From Aquamicrobium sp. LC103 (GTDB taxonomy: Bacteria > Pseudomonadota > Alphaproteobacteria > Rhizobiales > Rhizobiaceae), in the NCBI RefSeq assembly GCF_001014615.2, contig NZ_LBCQ02000015.1, positions 62,001-126,000 of the forward strand: a stretch of DNA of 64,000 bases. Direction: 5' to 3'. Below, piece by piece: positions 34,223-43,505 of this stretch. Numbering within the stretch: the first letter of the stretch is position 1; every line of letters begins with the position of its first letter. The notes under the pieces are model-generated. The model had not been told where the DNA came from and did not search any database. It was given only the letters and a program-made list of their open reading frames with translations. A program made the translations under genes and the position numbers.

Positions 34223-34993
34223 CTAGGCTCTGTGACCTGGAATGGTGTAGCCGCCATCGATCAGGATGTTTTGGCCCGTCACAAACCTCGCGGCGTCTGA
34301 AGACAGCCAGACGACCACATTCGCGACGTCCTCGGGCGTCCCCAGACGACCGGCAGGCGTGTGATGAATGAACGGGCGGGTGGCGTCGTTGTCGGCTGCG
34401 GCGAGCCGGAACATTGGCGTGTCGATTATGCCGGGATTGACGTTGTTGACGCGGATTCCATCAGGTGCCCCCTCCTGCGCGAGCGCACGGATCATCCCGT
34501 CAAGCGCCGACTTTGATGCCGAGTAAGCCGACGACCCAGGAAATGCGCCATGGGCCAGCCATGAGGACGTGTTGACGATCGATCCGCCTTTTCCCGAGCG
34601 CATGGCGATCATCTGATGCTTGCAGCATAGCCATACCCCTTTCAGATTGACGGAGATGGTCGCATCGAAGTCGGCTTCGGTCATATCCCTGGCCGGCAGG
34701 AAGCTGCCGAGAGTGCCCGCATTGTTAAAGCACGCGTCGATGGCGTCGAATTTGTGGAGCGTCGTTGCCAATAAGTTCTCAACATCGACATTGGCCGAGA
34801 CGTCGGTGGGGACAACCAGTGAAACAGCGCCGTGGGCGTCGACAAGCTCGGCGGTCTCTTCCAGCGCACACGTTTGGCGTCCGGCAAGAACGACTCCGCG
34901 AGCGCCAGCCCTGGCATATGCGACCGCTGCTGCGCGACCAATGCCGGAACCGGCTCCCGTGACCAATGCTATGCGACCTGCAAAATCAGACAT
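34223..34993 (-). CDS. Short-chain dehydrogenase/reductase
   Basis: 256-residue classical SDR: TGAGSGIG near the N-terminus, FNNAGT, catalytic serine in NTSSW, YSASK, and the C-terminal FVTGQNILIDGG. GGAGAG lies 7 bases before the ATG. Divergent from the LysR regulator, with a 109-base shared promoter region, so it is the likely regulated target together with the propeller protein. Substrate not evident; an alcohol or hydroxysteroid-like substrate is possible. Confidence 0.85.
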   Translation of the reverse strand: MSDFAGRIALVTGAGSGIGRAAAVAYARAGARGVVLAGRQTCALEETAELVDAHGAVSLVVPTDVSANVDVENLLATTLHKFDAIDACFNNAGTLGSFLPARDMTEADFDATISVNLKGVWLCCKHQMIAMRSGKGGSIVNTSSWLAHGAFPGSSAYSASKSALDGMIRALAQEGAPDGIRVNNVNPGIIDTPMFRLAAADNDATRPFIHHTPAGRLGTPEDVANVVVWLSSDAARFVTGQNILIDGGYTIPGHRA

Positions 34994-35042
34994 TCAACTC
35001 TCCTTTCAATCGATGAAAGGGGAGATGGGCGTCTTTCTCCTG

Positions 35043-35092
35043 ACAATTAATGGGCTATTGTGCCATCAACTGATGCTGTACCAGCAACAATA
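35043..35092. promoter_or_regulatory. Candidate LysR-type operator between SDR and LysR genes
   Basis: ACAAT and ATTGT arms are spaced by nine bases (35043-35061), and a further ACAATA lies at 35087-35092, forming nested inverted repeats in the intergenic region. The position directly before the LysR start suits autoregulation and activation of the divergent SDR gene. Confidence 0.35.
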
Positions 35093-35102
35093 AGGGCTTG
35101 GT

Positions 35103-35999
35103 ATGGAAAGGCCACTGGCGAGCGAGAGCCTAGCGGAATTCGTCATGGTCGTCCGCAAGACAAGTTATGTAGCCGCTGCCCGCGCGCTTGCCCTCCACCC
35201 CTCGGTCCTCAGCCGCCGGATCAAGGCGCTCGAAACTGAGGTGGGGGTGCGCTTGCTGAACCGCGACACTCGTAATGTGACGCTGACCGAAGCAGGCACG
35301 GTTTTTTTCGAGCACGCGATAGACGTCCTTTCCCGACTCGACGACGCTCGCGCTGCCGTATCGCGCTACGCGGAGCAACCGGCCGGCATGCTGCGCCTCG
35401 CCCTGCCGAATATATTCGGCCAGACCCAGGTCGCTCCGCGCCTACCAGCCTTCATGCGCACTTATCCGCATCTACGCTTGGATCTGCACTTCAGTGATCA
35501 TGTCGTCGATCTTGTGAGCGACCGCTTCGATGCCGCCGTGCGTATCGGCGCCAGCGAAAGCGGCGGCGATTATCGGATCAAGAAGATCGCAGAGAACGAC
35601 CGTTTCTTGGTAGCCTCTCCGTCTTATGTCGAGGCCCACGGAAGCCCTATCCACCCGGACGAATTACAATCACACCGCATGCTGCACTTCTCTACCCTCG
35701 TTCATGGTGCGCGTTGGCGATTCAGCGGACCAAACGGTTCCGTGGACGTCTCAGTCGATCCTGTCTTGAATTCGGACAACGTCGCGGCATTGCATCATGC
35801 AGCTCTCGCCGGCCAAGGCATCGCCATTCTTGCGGGCTTCGTCGCAGGACCCGACATCGAGGCCGGTCGGCTGGTACCGGTAATGGAAGAATACAAGCCC
35901 GCGCCCAGCACAGTCTCGGTCATCTATCCCCGCGCACCGATCGTTCCAAGAAAGGTCCGAGCGTTCATAGACTTTATAAGTGCAGAATTCTCTGTCTAG
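35103..35999 (+). CDS. LysR-family transcriptional regulator
   Basis: 298 residues. The HTH (FVMVVRKTSYVAAARALALHPSVLSRRIKALETEVGVRLLNRDTRNVTLTEAG) and LysR substrate domain (PRLPAFMRTYPHLRLDLHFSD, DAAVRIGASESGGDYRIKKIAEN) are complete. The CrgA/DsdC-like subgroup is suggested by RIKALE and the ends of the effector domain. Divergent from the SDR/propeller pair. Confidence 0.88.
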   Translation: MERPLASESLAEFVMVVRKTSYVAAARALALHPSVLSRRIKALETEVGVRLLNRDTRNVTLTEAGTVFFEHAIDVLSRLDDARAAVSRYAEQPAGMLRLALPNIFGQTQVAPRLPAFMRTYPHLRLDLHFSDHVVDLVSDRFDAAVRIGASESGGDYRIKKIAENDRFLVASPSYVEAHGSPIHPDELQSHRMLHFSTLVHGARWRFSGPNGSVDVSVDPVLNSDNVAALHHAALAGQGIAILAGFVAGPDIEAGRLVPVMEEYKPAPSTVSVIYPRAPIVPRKVRAFIDFISAEFSV

Positions 36000-36271
36000 T
36001 CGCCGAATGGCTGGTGCTCGCGCACCATCGGCCTCATGCTGCAATTGCAGTGAGCTAGCGCTGCAAACCTCGCGATCGTGTGTAGCGATTGGACCAGACG
36101 GCCGCATTTTACATCTAGTCGCCAAAAGCGGTCTGGAAGGAAACCACCCCTCCAATGCGAAGCAAGGGGCAGGGGTAGGCTAGGACCTCTTAATGGACGT
36201 AGAGACTTGCCTGTTCTACCCCTGAAATCGGACATTTTGATCTCTTTTCGCGCCAACTCTAAGGTGACCCC

Positions 36272-36433
36272 ATGCTTAGGCCTTTTGTCCCTTCGCAAGA
36301 TCACGAGGGGTCGAGGCAGTTCTACGAGGCTCTTGGGGGGCGACCCGAAGCTCTCCACTCTGCTTGGCGTTGTGCACGCTCTTTGGCGTCAAACTCGCAG
36401 TCGCTCCTGCTTAGGCGTAACTGTGGTACTTGA
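36272..36433 (+). pseudogene. VOC/glyoxalase-domain remnant
   Basis: Fifty-three codons begin MLRPFVPSQDHEGSRQFYEALG, the first strand and helix of a glyoxalase/bleomycin-resistance (VOC) domain, then degrade and stop with LASNSQSLLL where VOC proteins have a similar strand. Full VOC proteins are ~120 residues. The rest of 36000-36455 holds nothing else that I can support. Confidence 0.5.
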
Positions 36434-36455
36434 CGCATCCCGCCGCCGACATATG

Positions 36456-36707
36456 TCAGCCGGATCGCCTCTTCGAATGAACGAAGGCGACGGGATCGAC
36501 GTTCAGCGCAGGCAGTGCTCCGTCGATGTCTCCGCGTTCCAGGCTCTCAACGATGCGACCAAGCTGAACATCGGACACAATGTCGGCAATCGCCTTGAGA
36601 AAGGCTCGCTGGATGCTCGGCTCAAACTCTGACGCCAATGCCTCCAGTTCGTGTCGAGCGGTCGGGCGGCGAACCATTACGCTTTCACTGAAAAGGCGCT
36701 TCAACAT
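36456..36707 (-). CDS. Small ORF resembling a phage head-morphogenesis N-terminus
   Basis: Eighty-three residues with GGAGGG 7 bases before the ATG. The LGRIVESLERGDIDGALPALNVDP segment resembles the repeat seen at the front of phage minor-head proteins (Mu gpF/SPP1 gp7 group), normally several hundred residues long. It therefore looks like a fragment left by a decayed prophage. The recognition is from memory of family style and is not certain; a real small gene of other function is possible. Confidence 0.45.
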   Translation of the reverse strand: MLKRLFSESVMVRRPTARHELEALASEFEPSIQRAFLKAIADIVSDVQLGRIVESLERGDIDGALPALNVDPVAFVHSKRRSG

Positions 36708-36769
36708 TGCGATACCCTCCGGAACCGGCACCTAGCCGCCGCGTTGGTGGCATCAAGGAGACCCCACGA

Positions 36770-37279
36770 ATGAACGATGTAATTGCTGTTCCGCATCTCG
36801 ACCTCGATCGCTATCTAGGCCGCTGGTACGAGATTTGCCGCCTGCCGCTGAAATACGAGGACGAGACTGCTACCGACATCACCGCAACTTACTCGCTCGC
36901 GGATAACGGCAAGGTTCGCGTCGACAACCGATGCTTCGATGCGGAGGGCCAGCCGACGCAAGCTCTCGGCGAAGCCTCACCCGTCGACGAGGCAAACTCG
37001 CGGCTGAAGGTTAGCTTCCTGCCAAAAGGCTTGCGCTGGATTCCCTTCACTGAGGGTGATTACTGGGTCCTGAAGATCGATCCCGATTATCAGGTCAGCC
37101 TTGTCGGGACGCCGGACCGAAAAAACCTTTGGGTTCTTTCCCGTTCACCAGAGTTGCCACAGTCGACGACGCAGGAATATCTGGACGAAGCCCGGAGCCA
37201 AGGTTTCGATCTTTCATCGCTCATCATTCCGAAACATACCGGCAGAGAAGTCACAGAATCGATGCTAGAGGAGCGCTGA
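36770..37279 (+). CDS. Lipocalin family protein (Blc-like, no signal peptide)
   Basis: 169 residues. The lipocalin GxW motif (LDRYLGRWYEICRLPLKYE) and the VDNRC, WVLKIDPDYQVSLVGTPDRKNLWVLSR segments match bacterial Blc-type lipocalins. Unlike Blc there is no lipobox or signal peptide, so it is probably cytoplasmic. AAGGAG lies 8 bases before the ATG. Such cytosolic forms may bind small hydrophobic ligands or haem-like molecules; the role here is unknown. Just upstream of the EndoV-type glycosylase on the same strand. Confidence 0.82.
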   Translation: MNDVIAVPHLDLDRYLGRWYEICRLPLKYEDETATDITATYSLADNGKVRVDNRCFDAEGQPTQALGEASPVDEANSRLKVSFLPKGLRWIPFTEGDYWVLKIDPDYQVSLVGTPDRKNLWVLSRSPELPQSTTQEYLDEARSQGFDLSSLIIPKHTGREVTESMLEER

Positions 37280-37311
37280 GCTATCCCTTCCATGTTGACG
37301 AAGTTGCTCGC

Positions 37312-37719
37312 GTGACCCGAATTAACTGCATCCCACCAGCCGAACTCACAGCGCAGCACCTTATCGCTGAATACCGAGAACTGCCGCGCATATTCCGTCT
37401 TGTACGCGCTGCAATCGCTCGCGGGGAACGTCCAGATGATCACCGCAACCCACATGAATATCGCCTAGGAGTAGGCCACGTCCGGTTCTTCTACTCCCGG
37501 CTTGGTTACCTTGCGAGACGTCAGGAAGCGCTGATCAAAGAGATGGTGAGCCGTGGCTATTCGCCCAACTTTACAGACCCTGCTGGGCTGCTGGCGGGAA
37601 TAGCGGCTGAATGGTGTAACGACTGGACACCCTCGGAAGCCGCCATTGCACTCAACAGAGCTCGGATAGCTGAGCGTCACGGCGCAGGGCGCCCAGGATC
37701 ACAGTTTGAAGGACCATGA
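37312..37719 (+). CDS. Pyrimidine-dimer DNA glycosylase (T4 endonuclease V family), GTG start
   Basis: 135 residues closely similar to T4 DenV (138). With a GTG start the second residue is threonine, the nucleophile whose amino group forms the Schiff base in T4 EndoV, and E23 matches the catalytic glutamate; TRIN, AQHLIAEYRELPRIF, GHVRFFYSRLGYLARRQEALI follow the phage protein. It would excise UV dimers as both glycosylase and AP lyase. The upstream frame is open further, but the Thr2 requirement fixes the start. The ribosome site is weak. It sits in a mosaic seam, which suggests horizontal acquisition. Confidence 0.85.
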   Translation: MTRINCIPPAELTAQHLIAEYRELPRIFRLVRAAIARGERPDDHRNPHEYRLGVGHVRFFYSRLGYLARRQEALIKEMVSRGYSPNFTDPAGLLAGIAAEWCNDWTPSEAAIALNRARIAERHGAGRPGSQFEGP

Positions 37720-38048
37720 CACTGCTGCCGAACCCGAGCACAAGAGGCGCGGCAGCAAGAAAGCTGCCTAAACAAACTAGAATGCCTGATGATGGCGTCC
37801 TCAGGAGAGGCGCCAACAAGTCTCCAAACTATCCCTCACCACGAACCGGTGCGACCACCGGCACACCAGCTGCCGGCACCGTCAGATCGCGCACGATGGT
37901 GACGGGCCAACCGTTTACGGCGAGTGCGTCAAGCAGAGCACCGTCGAATGCGGCTGCTGAGGGTGTCATCGCCATGGCCAGACGTTGGACATCCTGGCGG
38001 CGAGCGACCCGGCTGCCATCAAGGTGACAGCGCAACGATTTCTATCTG
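37720..38048. other. 329-base convergent gap, no supported gene
   Basis: Two opposed open frames exist. The minus-strand one (37829-38035, ending AGVPVVAPVRGEG) reads more like protein, with segments such as AAAFDGALLDALAVNGWPVTIV, but it lacks a convincing start or a family I recognise. It could be a gene remnant between the glycosylase and the sulfatase. Confidence 0.4.
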
Positions 38049-40091
38049 CTAAAGAAGGTTTTGACGCTCCAGCCTCTCGAGTAGTGAGGCCAGCCGATCC
38101 GCCTCGGCCTGCACGGCTTTCCGGTCGCTGACATCGGAACGTACGGTCGGAGGCGTCGCTGTAACCTCGACAAGATTCGTCATCTCGTTAGGATCGCGAT
38201 GGAGATCGTATAGCTCCCATTCCTGGGCAGCCTGCCCCGCGGGGTCGAAATATCGGGCCAGCTTATAATGCGCCGTACGCACGCAGCGTATATGGTTAGG
38301 TTGCTTAACAGCACCGGGTGTCATCGTCACTGGCCCTTTGCCGTATTTACCCTCTCGTACGGCATCGACTGTCTGCTCATAAACGCCAAATTGTTCAAAT
38401 GCCTGACGTTGATGGGAATCCAACGTTACGGGTAAAGGCGCAGTGATCTCGTCATCGGTGATGAACAGGACTCCCTCGCGTGTTTTTCCATCGGGCTCGA
38501 TCACCGTGTCATCCGGCCATTTCCCATAGATGAGCGGGGTCAGATTAACCCCCGGCAGCGATGGCACCGGGCGCCGTTCTGCCAGCCGGCGGTGGATCTC
38601 CGTCCGCTCGATCTCATCAACTCCTGCCAGTCCGAGCACTGTTGGCAGAATGTCGATATGGCTGGTGACAGCATCGACCTGACGTAGAACGGCACCCTGC
38701 GTTGGCTCTGACACGCCATTCGAAACTGCAAGCCGGGGATCGCGGATCACGACCGGCACATGCAGGGCCTCAGCATAGACCGAATGCCATTTCTCCATCA
38801 TCATGCCGTGCGCGCCAGCATACTCGCCGTGATCGGCCAGGAAGATCACGACCGTATTGTCGGCCTGGCCAGAATCCTCAAGCGTCTTCAGTACGGCTTC
38901 AATGTGCTTGTCCACCACGGCGTGCAACCAGCCGTATAACTGGAGGAACAACCGGCAGTTCAGATCCGGATTGTCGGACAGGCGGAATGGGATGCAACTT
39001 TGCAGGGCAGTTTTCACTGCAAGCGCCGCAACCTCTTCCAGATCGTCTTCGGCTCTCTTGGCGACGCTCAATCCCGTTTTCGCGGCGAGTGCCAGCCCCA
39101 TCTTATAGGCGTATTCGTGCTGGCAGCCAGGCTTGCCCGCCAACGTTTCGTCCTGGGTTGGAACTGCATTCGCGCAGTCTTGAGGAAAGCCCAAGGGATT
39201 GAGCGGTATCCGCGCGGTGCCGCCGGCGGGCGGTGGCATTACATCCTTCGAGCCCGGCACGAACAGGGGGCCGAAGATCGGTTGCGTCATCCGCTCAAGG
39301 CTCCCGCCATCCGGAAGTTCCACCGGTTGCGATGTTTCACCCGCGGGCAATGCCTGTGCGATAACGCCCGGATAGGTCGCTATATCGTGGGGATTGGCGA
39401 ACGACACGACGGCAAGCCACGGCTTCGAATCCTCTGGATCGGGTCGCGCACCGTCAGGATCGCGTTCCACATCCAGCGCATAACGGCGAGTATAGTCGAG
39501 GCCCAAGGCCTTGCGGCGAATAAAGGTGCACGCCAGATCTGAAAACCCCGCGTCGCGGTACATCCCGAGGTCGTTCGGCAAAGGCCCGTGCGGTTCGGGG
39601 TACGATGTCTCCCAATCGTCAAAACCATAACGGTCGAGCGAATGGTCCGGCGGGTTGCTCACATGCCATTTGCCGAAATAATGCGTCGAGTAGCCCGCTT
39701 CACGCATCCAGGAACCAAGGGTCGGGATACCGTCCGGTTCAAGCCAGGGAAAAGCGGGGGAATCGCCGCTCTTGAACAGCCCACCGGTTTGCGTCACACC
39801 CGTGCGCGTACCGTACTGACCCGTGTAGATCGCCGCACGGCTGGGGGTGCACGCACTCGCGGCAATCGTATGGTTCCGCAACACAACCGCATCCTTGCGC
39901 AAGCGGAGCAGACCGGGAAAGAACCGCGCATAGGGATTGCTGTCATCCACCTCGCCCTGAAAGCCGAGGATCTCCTTCAGATCTGGAGTGAAGCCGCCTT
40001 CCGGACCATAGGAAAAGCGCGGAAAGCGGTACTGGTCGCAGGTGATGAGCAAGATGTTCGGGCGGCGGGAAGCGGTCCTGTCTGCGGTCAT
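38049..40091 (-). CDS. Sulfatase (formylglycine type)
   Basis: 680 residues, longer than typical ~500-residue arylsulfatases. The sulfatase signature CTPSR in AASACTPSRAAIYTGQYGTRTG supplies the cysteine that becomes formylglycine. PNILLITCDQYRFP, HYFGKWH and the metal-binding DHGEYAGAHGM are the other active-site segments. No signal peptide is seen, unlike many arylsulfatases, so the enzyme is probably cytoplasmic and the sulfate ester is imported. GGAGGG lies 4 bases before the ATG at 40091. Downstream of and probably co-transcribed with a GMC oxidoreductase (55-base gap). Confidence 0.85.
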   Translation of the reverse strand: MTADRTASRRPNILLITCDQYRFPRFSYGPEGGFTPDLKEILGFQGEVDDSNPYARFFPGLLRLRKDAVVLRNHTIAASACTPSRAAIYTGQYGTRTGVTQTGGLFKSGDSPAFPWLEPDGIPTLGSWMREAGYSTHYFGKWHVSNPPDHSLDRYGFDDWETSYPEPHGPLPNDLGMYRDAGFSDLACTFIRRKALGLDYTRRYALDVERDPDGARPDPEDSKPWLAVVSFANPHDIATYPGVIAQALPAGETSQPVELPDGGSLERMTQPIFGPLFVPGSKDVMPPPAGGTARIPLNPLGFPQDCANAVPTQDETLAGKPGCQHEYAYKMGLALAAKTGLSVAKRAEDDLEEVAALAVKTALQSCIPFRLSDNPDLNCRLFLQLYGWLHAVVDKHIEAVLKTLEDSGQADNTVVIFLADHGEYAGAHGMMMEKWHSVYAEALHVPVVIRDPRLAVSNGVSEPTQGAVLRQVDAVTSHIDILPTVLGLAGVDEIERTEIHRRLAERRPVPSLPGVNLTPLIYGKWPDDTVIEPDGKTREGVLFITDDEITAPLPVTLDSHQRQAFEQFGVYEQTVDAVREGKYGKGPVTMTPGAVKQPNHIRCVRTAHYKLARYFDPAGQAAQEWELYDLHRDPNEMTNLVEVTATPPTVRSDVSDRKAVQAEADRLASLLERLERQNLL

Positions 40092-40146
40092 GGGGCCCTC
40101 CGGAATACAAACGGTCTGCGGTCTCTGCGTCTGGAAAGAGCGGCGC

Positions 40147-42027
40147 TCAGAGTATGCCGCCCCTTGCCGAACTATTGGTAGCAGGGACAGTCGATGGCAT
40201 AAGATCCTCACTGCTCGCCACAGCACCGCGCGCTTCGGCAATGATCACTGTCGCCGCCTTCTCACTGATCATGTAGATGGGCAAAACGATGAATGTGCCA
40301 GGTATGTGCGGAAACACGCTCGCATCGACAACGCGAAGATTCCTGGTGCCTCGCACCCGGAAATCCCCGTCGAGCACCGCTTCGGGATCATCGCTCCCGC
40401 CGATCTTGCAAGTGCACGAACAATGATGCCCCCACGCCTGATCCCTGACCCATTGTGTGAGCGCCTCATTCCCTTGAATATCTGGACCGGGCAGCACCTC
40501 CCGCGTCACATACGGCGATCCATTCATCATGCTCCGCGCGAAGCCGACCGCCTCCACGACTGCGGCGATATCGCGGCCGTCGGTGTCGTTCCCCTCCTCG
40601 AAATAATGGAAGTTCACGTATGGTCGATCGAATGGATCGGCGCTTTTCAGCTTGACCTCGCCGGCCGTATTGCGGGTATGTGCTTTGAGGACAGCCCAGG
40701 TGAAACGGTTCCGCACGGGCTCGAAATGCGAGAAGTAACGCGGAAAATAGCCTTGGAAATGAGCGGCAAGGGCGAAAACGAATAGATCTGGATCAGGCTG
40801 ATCTGGGCTCGACCGCTTGAGAAAGGCGAGCGCACTTCCGCTTGACGTGTAGACGCCAGTGCGTGTGGCCTGCCACTGTGCAAGCGCTGCGTCGAAGTCC
40901 GGATCATCGCCGAAGGTAGCGTCGGCGTTCACGGTCCAGTCGGAGTCCATCTCGAAGACGACCCCCACTTCATAGCGGTCCTGCAGATTGCGCCCGACGC
41001 CGGGCAGATTCACGCGCGCCGAAATTCCATGCTCGGCAAGATGCTCCTTTGGCCCGATACCCGACAGCATCAGCAGCTGCGGAGTGTTGAAGGTTCCGCA
41101 GGCAAGGATGACCTCTCGTGTCACGTGCACTTTCCCGGATGTCGGTTCGGTCACCTTGCACCGGACACCGGAACTGGGGTCGGCCCTGTAAAGATTCCGG
41201 CCCGCCAGATATTCTACGCCTACAGCTACGTTGTCGTCGCCATCCGCGAACAGGATTCGGGTGACGTATACACCGGTCCAAATTGTCAGGTTCTCCGGAA
41301 ATTGCGCAGCCACCTGACGGATAAACTCGCGTGGACCGTTGCGGGCATGATCGGCGGTCGCGAGCGGAATTGTCAGATATCCCTCCCGGCCTTCTTCCGC
41401 GACCTTTCGCGTATTGGGATCGAGCAGCGGATTGATGGGGCCCATGGTGTGAGCCTGGTTCGCGACTCCCACGGCGTATTGCAAGGTTGTCTGGAGTTGC
41501 CAGTCCTGCGGACTTCCGCTGGTATCGGACTTTTCCGTGACGAGCCACCCGCTGCTCCCATGCCCGGTGGCAATAACTTCAGCAGGACTTAGATACTCGC
41601 AGCGCTCCAGCTTCTCGTAATATTTCCGCATCGAGGCCGCGTTCCAGGATTCGTCGCCGGTAATCTCCGCAATGCGGTCCCAGTCACTGTTCGAAGGGTA
41701 TACGGTGATCAGGGCGTTGTGGGCAGTGCAGCCGCCCAGAGTGCTCGCACGTGGATAGAGAACCCCATCTTGGCTCGGCACGAATTTCGGGTCACGTTCC
41801 TGCTGCGCCTGGTCGGCGTAATGGCGAACGTAATAGTCCCATCGGTAAGTTTCATCCTCGGTCGAGAGGCCATTGAAACCTGGAACCGAATAGTTGAGGC
41901 TGTCCTCATCGCCGCCCGCTTCCATCAGCAGCACCTTGAACCCAGCCTTTGCAAGATTGGCGGCCAGGGGCCCGCCACCGGCGCCGGAACCCACGATGAC
42001 ATAGTCGAACTGAGCGTTGTCGATCAC
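40147..42027 (-). CDS. GMC-family FAD oxidoreductase
   Basis: 626 residues. The FAD motif GSGAGGGPLAANLAKAG at 13-29, the GMC signature segments (TLGGCTAHNALITVYPS; GTFNTPQLLMLSGIGP) and the C-terminal active site HHCSCTCKIG followed by LRVVDASVFPHIPG are intact. GGAGG lies five bases before a GTG at 42025-42027; the long AT-rich extension upstream is noncoding. Such enzymes oxidise alcohols, sugars or choline. The pairing with a sulfatase suggests that the alcohol freed from a sulfate ester is oxidised (inference). Confidence 0.85.
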   Translation of the reverse strand: MIDNAQFDYVIVGSGAGGGPLAANLAKAGFKVLLMEAGGDEDSLNYSVPGFNGLSTEDETYRWDYYVRHYADQAQQERDPKFVPSQDGVLYPRASTLGGCTAHNALITVYPSNSDWDRIAEITGDESWNAASMRKYYEKLERCEYLSPAEVIATGHGSSGWLVTEKSDTSGSPQDWQLQTTLQYAVGVANQAHTMGPINPLLDPNTRKVAEEGREGYLTIPLATADHARNGPREFIRQVAAQFPENLTIWTGVYVTRILFADGDDNVAVGVEYLAGRNLYRADPSSGVRCKVTEPTSGKVHVTREVILACGTFNTPQLLMLSGIGPKEHLAEHGISARVNLPGVGRNLQDRYEVGVVFEMDSDWTVNADATFGDDPDFDAALAQWQATRTGVYTSSGSALAFLKRSSPDQPDPDLFVFALAAHFQGYFPRYFSHFEPVRNRFTWAVLKAHTRNTAGEVKLKSADPFDRPYVNFHYFEEGNDTDGRDIAAVVEAVGFARSMMNGSPYVTREVLPGPDIQGNEALTQWVRDQAWGHHCSCTCKIGGSDDPEAVLDGDFRVRGTRNLRVVDASVFPHIPGTFIVLPIYMISEKAATVIIAEARGAVASSEDLMPSTVPATNSSARGGIL

Positions 42028-42270
42028 TGCTCCCTCCGTCAAAATCCTCCCCGCCTGAAGTATTGATAGTTTGCATGGAAGCTTACCTACATGTCCATCG
42101 AACAATTCCCATGAATTCTTACAAAATCTTACATTATATTTTCCTTTTTTAGATGTGAATAACTTAAAGAATATATTCGAGTATGATCTTCGGAGTTGCA
42201 CACACCCTCGACACCCACAAACAGTCGCCACGGGGAGAGAGCGCGACACTCGAACCGTGTCTCACACTGG

Positions 42271-42537
42271 TTAAGTCAAGCGCCGTTCGAAGATGGGATG
42301 GGTCGGAAACACGATCGGAATACCTCCGGCGTCGTGGACACCGTCACGTACCCGCTGAACGAGCTCGACATGGACCCGATTGCAAGGCGTTAGATCACTG
42401 CCGCTCTGGACTATGCCGATCACTGGCCTGCCCGAGCGCTGTTCCTCCGGCGTGACACCGTAATTCATGAAGCGCTCGAGATAGAGGGCCGTCATGTTGA
42501 GATGGTCGGGATTGTCGAACAAGTCCTGGGAGCGCAA
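42271..42537 (-). pseudogene. Truncated IlvD/Edd-type dehydratase (sugar-acid dehydratase)
   Basis: About 88 residues correspond to the N-terminus of arabonate/xylonate-type IlvD dehydratases: MTALYLERFMNYGVTPEEQR-SGRP, IVQSGSDLTPCNRVHVELVQ-RVRDG, DAGGIPIVFPTHPI, including the first Fe-S cysteine (TPCNR). Full proteins are ~570 residues, so the active site is missing. It is the last member of the catabolic operon; 3' loss left a stub. Confidence 0.7.
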
Positions 42538-42565
42538 TCAGCGGGTTTTCAAGTCGGTCATCGGT

Positions 42566-43474
42566 TCACGCACCGTTTGCGGTTGATTGTTCGTTGGATC
42601 GTTCGAGCTGGAGCAGCAAAGCGCTGTGATCCATGTCGCCGCCACCGCCGGCCACGAACGCATCGAATTGCCTGTGGATGTCCTGCGTCAGTGGCAAGGA
42701 AAGGCCGAGCGTTTCCGCAAGGTTCATCACCGCCTTCAAATCCTTCAGTTGCAGGCGGGAGGGTCCACCCGGTTCGAAACGACGCTGGACCATGCGCTTG
42801 CCGTGCAGCTCCAGGATACGGCTTTCCGCAAAGCCACCGCGGATAGCTTCGCGAAACGCTTCGCGCGACGCGCCCGCGGCTTCGACCAGCACCATCGCCT
42901 CGGCTACCGCACCGATCGTTATCGCTACGATTTGCTGATTGGCGAGTTTCGCGACTTGTCCGGCACCGTGCGGACCGACATGAACGACTCGGCCGAGCAA
43001 TGCGAGGACGTCTTTGATACTCTCGATGACCTTGGCGTCGCCGCCGGCCATGATGGCGAGATTGCCTTCCGCTGCGCCCACGACGCCGCCGGATACCGGC
43101 GCATCGACATGGCGGACGTCGTTCCTCGCCAGATTGGCGGCATGGGTGCGGGCGGCATCAGGCGTGATGGAACTGCAATCGACGACGATGGAACCGGCTG
43201 CCAGTCGCGCCGCGAGACCGCTGTCGAACAGCACCTCGGAGACGGCGGCCGCATCGGTCAGCATCGTGAAGACGATCGTCACTCCGAGCGCGGCTTCCTC
43301 GGGCGTTGCCGCAAGTCGGGCACCGTGTGCGACCAATGACTGAGCCTTGGCGATGTTCCGGTTCCAGACCGTGACCTCGTATCCGCCGCTCAGAAGACGC
43401 CTGACCATGGGGGCGCCCATCAGGCCGGTACCAAGGAAGGCAATCCGCGCGCCCGAAGCTGTTGCCGCGTTCAT
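42566..43474 (-). CDS. 3-hydroxyisobutyrate-dehydrogenase-family oxidoreductase
   Basis: 302 residues. The Rossmann GTGLMGAPMVRRLL near the N-terminus, DAPVSGGVVGAAEGNLAIMAGG and the catalytic lysine in GQVAKLANQ are the family motifs. AAGGAG lies 8 bases before the chosen ATG. The family covers 3-hydroxyisobutyrate, tartronate semialdehyde and related beta-hydroxyacid dehydrogenases. In this operon it could reduce a semialdehyde such as tartronate or succinate semialdehyde (inference). Confidence 0.84.
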   Translation of the reverse strand: MNAATASGARIAFLGTGLMGAPMVRRLLSGGYEVTVWNRNIAKAQSLVAHGARLAATPEEAALGVTIVFTMLTDAAAVSEVLFDSGLAARLAAGSIVVDCSSITPDAARTHAANLARNDVRHVDAPVSGGVVGAAEGNLAIMAGGDAKVIESIKDVLALLGRVVHVGPHGAGQVAKLANQQIVAITIGAVAEAMVLVEAAGASREAFREAIRGGFAESRILELHGKRMVQRRFEPGGPSRLQLKDLKAVMNLAETLGLSLPLTQDIHRQFDAFVAGGGGDMDHSALLLQLERSNEQSTANGA

Positions 43475-43505
43475 GCTGGTCTCCTTCGTGTTTTGCCGAT
43501 GCGGC

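Noticed and set aside
36165-36225. Imperfect GGGGTAGG/CTACCCC arms as an attC-like site
   Set aside because: Arms do not match the attC core consensus and no integrase is nearby.
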